The notes beneath the pieces were generated by a model. The model saw only the letters and a program-made list of their open reading frames with translations, had not been told where the DNA came from and ran no database searches. Shown piece after piece: positions 56,983-64,000 of a stretch of 64,000 nucleotides of DNA (its first letter is position 1; each line of letters begins with the position of its first letter). The translations under genes and the position numbers were made by a program. This DNA is from Acinetobacter sp. NIPH 298 (GTDB taxonomy: Bacteria; Pseudomonadota; Gammaproteobacteria; Pseudomonadales; Moraxellaceae). The stretch spans positions 744,001 through 808,000 of the forward strand of contig NZ_KB850055.1 of the NCBI RefSeq assembly GCF_000369505.1. The letters run 5' to 3'.

Positions 56983-58206
56983 ATGTCAGAAAAAATTTGT
57001 TTTGTTGTAATGGGATTTGGAAAAAAAACTGATTTTGCTACAGGGAGGGTATTAAATCTAGATGCTACATATGAGCATATTATTAAGCCAGCCGTAGAAC
57101 AAGCAGGATACAGATGTATTCGTGCGGATGATATCAATCATAGTGGCATGATTGATTTGCATATGTATCGAATGTTACTTATTGCTGATTTAGTTATTGC
57201 TGATATTTCCACTACGAATGCGAATGCTCTTTATGAATTGGGCATTAGGCATGCATTAAAAAATAAGACAACAGTTATTTTAAGTGAGGATAAAACACCT
57301 CTTCACTTTGATCTAAATCACATTGCTACAATTCAATATGAACATAGTGGTGATGATATTACTACGACTGAAAGTCAAAGGATGATTACTAGACTAACTC
57401 ATGTGATTCGAGATGCAACTGTTAGACAGGATCCAGATAGTCCAGTTTATACATTATTACCAAAGTTAAGGATGCCTGTATTAGATTCCGAAGAAATAGA
57501 AGCAATTATTGAAGAAGCTCAAACAATAGATAATACATGGAGCACACTTCTTGGAGATGCTGAACGTTATATAAGAAATTCAGAATTTGGAAAAGCTAAA
57601 GTAAATTTTGAAGAAGCTCTAAAATTAAATCCCAATGATAGTTATTTGACTCAAAGACTTACATTGGCAACATATAAGGATGAACAACCCAACAAAGTTG
57701 GAGCATTGATGGAGGCTATGCAAATACTTACAAAGCTAGATTTTAAAAACTCAAATGATCCAGAAACAACGGGTTTAGCAGGTGCTATTAATAAAAGGCT
57801 TTGGAATGAAACAATGAGTATTCATTTCTTGGAAGAAGCTATCGTTGCTTATAAAAGAGGATTTATACTTAAACGAGACTACTATAACGGTGAAAATTTG
57901 ACTTTATGTAACTTATTAATGAGTGAACAGCAAGTTAAAGGATCTAATATTGAAACGTATCACCTAGTTGAAGCTTATAAAGTAGCAAAAGATGTGTTGC
58001 AGACTGTTAAAAGAATGTTGGAAATAACTTCTTCAAGCCAACGAAGTGATTATAAGTGGATATTAGCAACTACAGCTAAGCTTTCTTTCTTCTTGAAAGA
58101 AGACCATTTAGCTTATGAAAAAAGTTTTGAAGAATTAGCTGATGAGTGGGAATTAAGTAGTTATCTAGAGTCTAAAGACGTCTTTTCTAAATTTTTAGAA
58201 AACTAA
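56983..58206 (+). CDS. Nucleoside 2-deoxyribosyltransferase-like + TPR (TRAFs-binding-type) protein
   Basis: This protein has 407 residues. Residues 1-110 have CFVVMGFGKK, LDATYEHIIKPAVEQAGY and VIADISTTNANALYELGIRH (D74, E85), the core of nucleoside deoxyribosyltransferase-like folds. Residues about 185-400 are helical TPR-type repeats (SEFGKAKVNFEEALKLNPND), as in TRAFs-binding (DUF4071) proteins. It lies between two TIR genes and could be the effector that cuts NAD or a nucleotide, or the ligand-binding partner. This is inference from context. Confidence 0.65.
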   Translation: MSEKICFVVMGFGKKTDFATGRVLNLDATYEHIIKPAVEQAGYRCIRADDINHSGMIDLHMYRMLLIADLVIADISTTNANALYELGIRHALKNKTTVILSEDKTPLHFDLNHIATIQYEHSGDDITTTESQRMITRLTHVIRDATVRQDPDSPVYTLLPKLRMPVLDSEEIEAIIEEAQTIDNTWSTLLGDAERYIRNSEFGKAKVNFEEALKLNPNDSYLTQRLTLATYKDEQPNKVGALMEAMQILTKLDFKNSNDPETTGLAGAINKRLWNETMSIHFLEEAIVAYKRGFILKRDYYNGENLTLCNLLMSEQQVKGSNIETYHLVEAYKVAKDVLQTVKRMLEITSSSQRSDYKWILATTAKLSFFLKEDHLAYEKSFEELADEWELSSYLESKDVFSKFLEN

Positions 58207-58230
58207 AATAATTTTCAGGAGTCATTTTAA

Positions 58231-58779
58231 TTGTATAAAAATCGCCATAATGTATTCATTAGTTATCATGATAAAAATGATCGTGAGTACAGAGATACGT
58301 TTGAAAAACTTTTTCATGATACTTACGATTTGCTTATATCAAAATCTGTGCAAGATGGTGATATTGCCGAGAATGAACCAGCAGACAATGTACAACGTAT
58401 CATTAGAGATGATTATTTAAGAGATTCTACTGTTACAGTGGTGCTAATTGGAACAGAAACATGGAAGAGAAAACATGTTGACTGGGAAATAGCTTCAAGT
58501 ATAAGGAAAACCAAGTATAGCTCTAGATCGGGTTTAATAGGTTTACTCTTACCTAGTCGCGCTGATTTTAAGTCCGAAGGATTTACAAGAAATACGATTC
58601 CACCAAGGTTGTATGATAATCAGAAATGTGGTTATGCTAAAATATACAATTGGAGTACGAATCCTGATTTTATTCATAAAATCATTCATGAAGCATTTCT
58701 TCGTAGAGATGAAGTACTTCCTGTAAATTCTAGAACTTTATTTGGGAATAATAGATCTAGTGATAAGTGGGAAGACTAG
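58231..58779 (+). CDS. TIR (DUF1863-type) protein, third gene of the cassette
   Basis: This protein has 182 residues. It starts at TTG (58231), with AGGAG 11 bases upstream. It reads HNVFISYHDKNDREYRDTFEKLF, then VTVVLIGTETWKRKHVDWE with presumed catalytic E86, typical of MTH538/ThsB-like TIR proteins. It differs from the first TIR gene and is longer at the C-terminus. It lies 25 bases after the deoxyribosyltransferase-like gene, so cotranscription is likely. Confidence 0.75.
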   Translation: MYKNRHNVFISYHDKNDREYRDTFEKLFHDTYDLLISKSVQDGDIAENEPADNVQRIIRDDYLRDSTVTVVLIGTETWKRKHVDWEIASSIRKTKYSSRSGLIGLLLPSRADFKSEGFTRNTIPPRLYDNQKCGYAKIYNWSTNPDFIHKIIHEAFLRRDEVLPVNSRTLFGNNRSSDKWED

Positions 58780-58869
58780 AAAAATTGAACCTGTAAATTA
58801 TTTTGTGTAATTCTCTTTGAAATGCTTCAGTCTTGATGGCTGAAGCATGGAGTTTATGCGATGTATTCT

Positions 58870-60138
58870 TTATGTAACACAAAATTCAGCCCAATCAGCC
58901 ATTAGACCTTTACGTTTTTCTAGATAAGCTCCACGTAGGTAAGCAGCTTCAACTTCATCTGGTAATTTATGCGCAAGTACATGCTCACAGACTTCTCTTG
59001 GATATTCAGTTTTATCGGCTGACCAATCACGGAACGTAGAGCGGAAACCATGTGTGGTAATCACTCGATTTTGTTTAGGATCAATATAGCCTAAGCCATT
59101 TTCTTTAAGCTTTTGTTCATGCAGCCGTTTGATTAATGTGGTTAATGACATATCAGAAAGCATTTCACCACTTCGTGGCGCAGGGAAGATGAAATCTTGT
59201 ACTTGAGTATGATCTCGGATTGATTCAAGCAAAGCAATCGATTCTTGGGATAGAGGAACACGATGTTCCTTTTCCGCTTTCATTCGTTCTTTAGGAATGA
59301 TCCAAACTTTATTCTTAAAATCAATTTCCTGCCATTTTGCCCCGAAAATCTCACCAGAACGACATGCAGTTAAAATTGTGAATTCAAGTGCTTTTGGTGA
59401 AATTCCCTTTTTCTGTCTTAGATGATAGATGAACTCAGCAACCTGTTCATAAGGTAATGATGGATGTGGGCGTGATTCCTGCTTTAAGTTACCTAATATA
59501 GGTTCAAGATTACCTTTCCATTCGGCAGGATTATCCCCCTCAAAATATCCCATAGCCTTGGCATAATCAAAAATGGTCTCTATACGACCACGAATTCGTT
59601 TGGCCGTTTCATTTTTTTCAATCCATATAGGTTCTAGTACAGCAGCTATATCGACTTTGGTAATATTGCTAATACTAAGATTACCCAGCGTTGGATAGAT
59701 ATAGGTTTCTAGTGTTGATGACCATTGACCAATATGCTTTTCATTTTTGAGTTCACGGGTTTTATTGGCAATAACGACTTTTGCACACTCAAGGAATGTT
59801 TTATTCCGTAGTTGCTGAACATGAAGCTTTTCAAGCTGTTCTTGTTTGTATGCAATAGGATCAATACCATTTCGTATTTGTAACCTTAGTTCGGTGGCTT
59901 TGGCACGAGCTTCAGCTAAAGAAACTTCAGGATAGGGGCCAATGCCGATATCACGGCGATGCGATTTTTGCTTACCATCCTTATCAAGGCGTTTACCAAC
60001 TACCGCACGCAAAATCCAGACACGTGAATTGCCTTCGATATTTAAGCAAAGGCCATCAACACCCCCTACAGAATGGCGACCAGTCTCTTTGATTTTTGCT
60101 ACACTGAGAGCAGATAGTTCTTTAGCTTTCTTTGGCAT
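58870..60138 (-). CDS. P4-type tyrosine integrase of the island
   Basis: This protein has 422 residues. An N-terminal DUF4102 arm-binding domain (GGVDGLCLNIEGNSRVW) precedes a core-binding domain and the catalytic domain with TACRSGEIFG (Arg), THGFRSTFRDW (His-x-x-Arg), HVLAHK (His) and AAYLRG (Tyr). It faces the right attachment repeat at 60290, about 150 bases from its start. It would integrate the island into the 3' end of tRNA-Ser. Confidence 0.93.
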   Translation of the reverse strand: MPKKAKELSALSVAKIKETGRHSVGGVDGLCLNIEGNSRVWILRAVVGKRLDKDGKQKSHRRDIGIGPYPEVSLAEARAKATELRLQIRNGIDPIAYKQEQLEKLHVQQLRNKTFLECAKVVIANKTRELKNEKHIGQWSSTLETYIYPTLGNLSISNITKVDIAAVLEPIWIEKNETAKRIRGRIETIFDYAKAMGYFEGDNPAEWKGNLEPILGNLKQESRPHPSLPYEQVAEFIYHLRQKKGISPKALEFTILTACRSGEIFGAKWQEIDFKNKVWIIPKERMKAEKEHRVPLSQESIALLESIRDHTQVQDFIFPAPRSGEMLSDMSLTTLIKRLHEQKLKENGLGYIDPKQNRVITTHGFRSTFRDWSADKTEYPREVCEHVLAHKLPDEVEAAYLRGAYLEKRKGLMADWAEFCVT

Positions 60139-60289
60139 GATCTTTTATTTACCCCACAACCTACCCCTCTTAAAATACTGGAAATAGATAGATTAGACAA
60201 GACGTGGTTAGACTGCTATTATTTTAAGTTATTGAAAAATATATTTTTATAATATTGAATTAGACGACGTGAGACCCTTGTTATACGGA

Positions 60290-60306
60290 CACCGCTTCCG
60301 CCAAAT
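60290..60306 (+). repeat. Right attachment repeat of island 1 / left of island 2
   Basis: CACCGCTTCCGCCAAAT, exact copy of 34129-34145. Only the tRNA 3' end is present here, not a complete tRNA. Confidence 0.9.
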
Positions 60307-60423
60307 TCAAGTTTCTGACACTGTTTAACACGATATAAGTTTATGATTTATAAGGTTAAAGTTGGAAATTTACAATATGACAAGCCGTGACGCACTACGC
60401 CAATCGGGTGTTATAAAGTAGTA

Positions 60424-60460
60424 AAAAATGCAGTAAGATTATATCTTACTGCATTTTTTT
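60424..60460 (+). terminator. Terminator-like hairpin before second integrase
   Basis: AAAATGCAGTAAGAT/ATCTTACTGCATTTT stem with a T run. It may insulate the integrase from the left. Confidence 0.8.
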
Positions 60461-60471
60461 ATTTCTGAACT

Positions 60472-61683
60472 ATGGCAACTCGTGGAATCAATAAGCTTAG
60501 TGCTTTACAAGTTAAAAAAGCTAAACCTGATCCTGACAAGATGTATAAGCTGTCAGATGGTGGAAATCTTTATCTACGTATTGATCAAAGTGGTAGCAAG
60601 TACTGGATATTCAATTACACACGTCCGTTCCTAGGCAAGCGTAATGATTTATCTTTAGGTACTTACCCTGAAGTTTCCTTGGATGATGCCCGTACGATTC
60701 GTGATGAATATAAAAAACTCATCAAGCAGGGTATTGATCCAGCAATGGAGCGGATTGAAACCAAGTCTCAGAAACAGAAAGAAGCAGAAAACACCTTTCG
60801 TATCGTCGCTGAAGCATGGTTGTATAAACGTGAGCTAGAGCAAAAACAGGATGAAGAGACGATCCGTCGTTTAAAGCATGATGCTTATCCCTACATTGGT
60901 GATTTAACCTTTCCACAGCTTACCTTAGAAATTCTTGAGATTAAGGTATTTAAGCGCATTATCGAGCGTGGTGCATTGTCTGTTGCCAAACGCCTTAAGT
61001 CGGACCTCAATCAGATATTTAAATCAGCACGTAAGAAAAAGCTGATCCAGTATAATCCCATTGAAGATATTGAACTGCCAAAACCACAGGGTGGAAACTT
61101 TGCAGCCGTGACAGAAGAGCAAGACCTAGCTCCAATGTTAAATAAAATTTGGAACTACTCCAAACTTTATACACGCTGTTTGCTGACCACGCAGGTGGCG
61201 TTAAAAATCTCTGTGCTGACATTTCAGCGACCTGGGGAGATCCGCAAGCTGAAAAAAGAGTATTTCTATCGTGATGAGAGATGCTTTAAATTTACAGCCA
61301 GTAAAACTAAGCAACTTCATATTGTGCCATTGTCAGATCAAGCCTTTGGCTTGATAGAGTCAATTATTGATCTGCATCCATACAGCGAATACATCTTTGT
61401 GGGGCGGGATGGTAAAACCTTTATTTCTGACAATACCATCAACTCCGCTTTAAAACGCTTGGGTTATGGTGGTGAACAAACAGCACATGGCTTTAGGGCA
61501 ACTGCACGTACCATGTTGGATGAGATTCTAGAGCAGCGTGTGGACTTTATTGAACACCAGTTAGCCCATAAGGTAAAAGACAATAATGGTACAGCTTACA
61601 ACCGAACCAAGTTTTTGAATAAACGCCAAGAGATGATGCAAGAATGGGCTGATTATTTAGATTCTTTAATCAACTGTAAATAA
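60472..61683 (+). CDS. Tyrosine integrase of the second island
   Basis: This protein has 403 residues. It has the DUF4102 N-terminal domain (YKLSDGGNLYLRIDQSGSKYW) and catalytic residues FQRPGEIRKL (Arg), AHGFRATAR (His-x-x-Arg), HQLAHKV (His) and GTAYNRT (Tyr). It differs clearly in sequence from the 58870 integrase, so the two islands have separate enzymes but one shared target. A membrane-protein gene follows it closely. Confidence 0.92.
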   Translation: MATRGINKLSALQVKKAKPDPDKMYKLSDGGNLYLRIDQSGSKYWIFNYTRPFLGKRNDLSLGTYPEVSLDDARTIRDEYKKLIKQGIDPAMERIETKSQKQKEAENTFRIVAEAWLYKRELEQKQDEETIRRLKHDAYPYIGDLTFPQLTLEILEIKVFKRIIERGALSVAKRLKSDLNQIFKSARKKKLIQYNPIEDIELPKPQGGNFAAVTEEQDLAPMLNKIWNYSKLYTRCLLTTQVALKISVLTFQRPGEIRKLKKEYFYRDERCFKFTASKTKQLHIVPLSDQAFGLIESIIDLHPYSEYIFVGRDGKTFISDNTINSALKRLGYGGEQTAHGFRATARTMLDEILEQRVDFIEHQLAHKVKDNNGTAYNRTKFLNKRQEMMQEWADYLDSLINCK

Positions 61684-61692
61684 GAGGTATAT

Positions 61693-62463
61693 GTGAGCTT
61701 TTCTTTAAAAAAATTAAACGAAGAAATGTATTCGAAGGCCTATGTCGTGGGGATTATATTATTGGTTGTATATGCCTTATTTCATAGGCTGATTTATTCG
61801 GAAATACTTCTTTTACTTGGGGTTCTAGTTATTGAGGTCGGTTTTGTTTCATGGGCTGTTCAGTTTTATGTAAACAAAATAAAAGGTAAGCCTTTTTATA
61901 CTTTTTCTTTTGGTATTGTAAATCTTTTTATTCTATGGTTTTCAAATGTTTATGCACATGAGTTGATTGTAAAGAGCTTGGGCTTACCAGCAGAGGATTT
62001 TACTCTTACACTTCATTTATTAGTGCTTATTTGTTATATCCCATCAGCAATAGTTTTTACAATTCTAGCATTTTTCTTGGTTTACTTTTTAATTGCAATA
62101 TTACTAATGTTTAAAATGTTAATTGAGCTATTGAATAGCTTCATTCATCCTTTTTTAGTAATATTTGGCTTGAAGGAAGTTAATTTTATTGCAAAGAAAG
62201 ATCATAAGCTTATTTTACATTTTTTTGCTTGGGGAATTACTAGTTTATTCTTGATTGGAATATTTGAATTTATTGTTAAAAATCAATCATTAACTTATCC
62301 TATTATTAGATATATTGCTTATCTAGCAGATTATCAACAGCTTCATAATTATCCTCAAGTTGATAAAGATATGAAAATTAAATTACATGAAAATGGCTTT
62401 GTTTCAACTATGGAAGGAAGTGGTCAGAATCTTAAAGTTATTGTAAAAAAAATGGATGATTAA
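61693..62463 (+). CDS. Membrane protein of unknown function
   Basis: This protein has 256 residues, starts at GTG with AAGAGG upstream, and follows the integrase by nine bases. About five hydrophobic spans (roughly 17-33, 38-55, 67-85, 105-145 and 170-195) precede a short soluble C-terminal part (KIKLHENGFVSTMEGSGQN). No family is recognised. Its tight spacing to the integrase suggests cotranscription. Confidence 0.6.
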   Translation: MSFSLKKLNEEMYSKAYVVGIILLVVYALFHRLIYSEILLLLGVLVIEVGFVSWAVQFYVNKIKGKPFYTFSFGIVNLFILWFSNVYAHELIVKSLGLPAEDFTLTLHLLVLICYIPSAIVFTILAFFLVYFLIAILLMFKMLIELLNSFIHPFLVIFGLKEVNFIAKKDHKLILHFFAWGITSLFLIGIFEFIVKNQSLTYPIIRYIAYLADYQQLHNYPQVDKDMKIKLHENGFVSTMEGSGQNLKVIVKKMDD

Positions 62464-62490
62464 GAGCCTTATAAAAGTATTATTGTGAAT

Positions 62491-62522
62491 AAAAAATAGC
62501 CTGTTATGAGACAAGCTATTTC
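62491..62522. terminator. Bidirectional terminator between converging genes
   Basis: AAATAGCCTG/CAAGCTATTT stem (one mismatch) with A runs on one side and T residues on the other. Confidence 0.65.
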
Positions 62523-62525
62523 AAT

Positions 62526-62792
62526 TTATGCAGCTTTAGATATTTTCTGTTCAAGCCAAGCATTGATCTGGTTTTCCGTCCACGTTGGCATACTGGCGGT
62601 TAAGTATGTCGGTTCAGGAAAATCACCACGACGAATCATCTTCCAGAAAGTCGATTCCGCAACATTGAGTAAGCCTTTGGTTGCAGGCTTATGAGACAGC
62701 CGACGTCTGCGACCACTACGATCCACATAGTCCTTTGCTGGACGTTCAGGATAGTTGACCAAATCTCTAACACGATAACGATGCTCTAGCAT
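62526..62792 (-). CDS. AlpA-like regulator
   Basis: This protein has 88 residues. After a basic N-terminal extension (VDRSGRRRRLSHKPATKG) comes the AlpA-type helix-turn-helix LLNVAESTFWKMIRRGDFPEP and a final WTENQINAWLEQK. It would control integration or excision genes of the second island. Confidence 0.75.
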   Translation of the reverse strand: MLEHRYRVRDLVNYPERPAKDYVDRSGRRRRLSHKPATKGLLNVAESTFWKMIRRGDFPEPTYLTASMPTWTENQINAWLEQKISKAA

Positions 62793-62984
62793 AGTATATG
62801 ATTCCAGTAATAAATTGACATTTAAGTTATGAATCTAATTGGCTAGATCCTTTCTAACTTGCTATGCCGCAATCATATCGATCCATGTCCATGATTTTAA
62901 TAATTCTAGTTAAGTAAAGATTTACTGTACTATAGTGATATAAAATATATATGATAAATAAAGAATAATTGAAATGGAGGTTTT

Positions 62985-63881
62985 ATGGCTTATGTAAATA
63001 GAAATGAATTATTTGTATTTGTTTTTGAGGTATACCAAGGGTTTCTTAACTACTGTACGAAATCTACATATGAGCATGATGTCGAAGCACCTAACAGAGA
63101 TGATTTGAATCTAGCTTATTTGCAAGATATCCGGAGAAATTTTAACGAAGAAGAATCACAACGAATTGTTGAGCTTATGGAACAGCCTATTTCTGTCAAA
63201 AGAAATGGTAAAATGTATTCAAGTCACGACTTCCTAGAAGTTTTAAGGCTCATTTTAGAACTGATAGAACAGTTTGATGAGCTCTCAGATAAAGAGATAA
63301 AAAAAGCGTATAAAGAAATAATTAGTCAGTATGCTGAGATGGATGTAGATATTCTTTTTAGCAAGAAAATTCATACTAGAATAAGAGGAGTGCGTGGAGC
63401 AAATAAACGGTATCAAAAGAGCCTATATAAAAAGCATCAAGTGATTTTTGACTTTATGCTGAATAAAGCTCAAACCCAAGGCAAATGGGATAATCTGAAT
63501 ACAGCTGTAGACAGTGTCTTACCAGAATTAGACCTTGTACTTAAGCAATTTGATAAAAAATGGATAGAAACCCAATTAGAAGAAAAAATGAAATTGTTAG
63601 CAGAACTTCAACGAGAGTTCGAAAAGTATAAGGTAAATCCACCAAGCAATAAAATAGGCTCAGGTATCATAATCACAGCGACTCGAGAGCAGACCTTTAT
63701 CAATAAAATTAGAGAACTTCAGGTTACATGTCGAGAGCTTCAAAATGCCTTGCAGATGGATGACCCATCAATTTTGCTGAAGAAGAAACTTCCATTTAAT
63801 ACAGCTTATCAGCCAGAAGTCATCAAAAACCTATTACGAAGGCATGAAGATTTGCTCTCTCAAATCATTGGGCCAGAGTAA
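62985..63881 (+). CDS. Unknown protein with coiled-coil region
   Basis: This protein has 298 residues and is soluble. A long Glu/Lys/Leu helix spans about 195-215 (WIETQLEEKMKLLAELQREFEKYK). GGAGG lies 7 bases before the ATG. No motif for a known family is recognised. It is the only complete cargo gene of the second island after the AlpA-like gene. Confidence 0.55.
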   Translation: MAYVNRNELFVFVFEVYQGFLNYCTKSTYEHDVEAPNRDDLNLAYLQDIRRNFNEEESQRIVELMEQPISVKRNGKMYSSHDFLEVLRLILELIEQFDELSDKEIKKAYKEIISQYAEMDVDILFSKKIHTRIRGVRGANKRYQKSLYKKHQVIFDFMLNKAQTQGKWDNLNTAVDSVLPELDLVLKQFDKKWIETQLEEKMKLLAELQREFEKYKVNPPSNKIGSGIIITATREQTFINKIRELQVTCRELQNALQMDDPSILLKKKLPFNTAYQPEVIKNLLRRHEDLLSQIIGPE

Positions 63882-63934
63882 AAAATTGAATAAATTTCAT
63901 TTTAAAGTAGAGAAATTGGGCTCTGATAGGGGAC

Positions 63935-63964
63935 AAAAATGCACATATTTGTGCATTTTTTTTT
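63935..63964 (+). terminator. Terminator after the unknown gene
   Basis: AAAAATGCACA/TGTGCATTTTT stem followed by T residues. Confidence 0.85.
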
Positions 63965-64000
63965 GTGTTTTTAAGAAGAAAAATCGGTGCAAAATAAAGT

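Larger units (their letters stand above)
34129..60306. mobile_element. 26-kb integrated island in tRNA-Ser carrying defence genes
   Basis: The 17-base sequence CACCGCTTCCGCCAAAT, spanning the tRNA 3' end, is repeated exactly at 60290. A P4-type integrase lies just inside the right repeat. The backbone (AlpA, Gp2/YfjJ, DUF932, YqaJ, Gp3-like) is satellite-like. Cargo includes several predicted antiphage genes. Confidence 0.88.
60290..64000. mobile_element. Left end of a second island in tRNA-Ser tandem
   Basis: Another integrase, an AlpA-like gene and unknown genes lie directly to the right of the shared attachment repeat. The right boundary is outside the window. Confidence 0.65.

Overview
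The window looks like a chromosomal segment of an Acinetobacter-like gammaproteobacterium. It is AT-rich, it has core genes typical of that genus (argG, fadH, a pirin, a LysR/EamA pair), and it carries AlpA/Gp2-type islands of the kind found there. The species cannot be fixed from the sequence alone. Two large integrated regions flank a short core stretch, and a third element starts at the right edge.

1-26369 is the right part of a siphovirus-type prophage whose left end lies outside the window. It runs from the major capsid protein (5' cut off) through portal, head-tail connectors, tail tube, the lambda G/GT-type tail chaperone with a GGGAAAG frameshift site, tape measure, tail-tip proteins, a J-like host-specificity protein, holin-like membrane proteins and a GH108-type endolysin overlapped by a tiny lipoprotein. 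A cargo cassette (structured RNA leader, P22-type antirepressor, HIRAN-like protein, secreted protein) sits inside the tail operon. The right arm holds duplicated Cys-rich CPCC genes, an Excalibur-domain protein, a RexA/RexB-like gene pair, and a divergent Arc-like repressor/BRO antirepressor switch. It ends at a 3' fragment of a tRNA gene (probably tRNA-Val GAC), which is the attachment remnant.

26370-34142 is core chromosome: pirin, argG, a small unknown gene, a LysR regulator divergent from an EamA exporter, fadH and tRNA-Ser(UGA).

34129-60306 is a 26-kb integrated island bounded by a 17-bp direct repeat of the tRNA-Ser 3' end. It has a P4-type tyrosine integrase at its right end. Its backbone is a very large protein of unknown function, an AlpA regulator, a Gp2/YfjJ protein, a cluster of lipoproteins, a second structured RNA of the same apparent family as the prophage leader, DUF932, a YqaJ exonuclease and a phiC31-Gp3-like protein. 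Its cargo (46.9-58.8 kb) is a defence island: a NACHT-like NTPase with a predicted C-terminal PD-(D/E)XK nuclease, a TIR-STAND protein, and a three-gene cassette of two TIR proteins around a nucleoside-deoxyribosyltransferase-like/TPR protein that resembles a Thoeris variant without ThsA. Decayed IS5-type and IS3-type elements separate the defence genes, and a second alpA copy is broken by an amber codon.

60290-64000 is the left end of another island that uses the same tRNA-Ser attachment sequence (tandem integration). It has its own integrase, a membrane protein, an AlpA-like regulator and an unknown coiled-coil protein. Its right end is outside the window.
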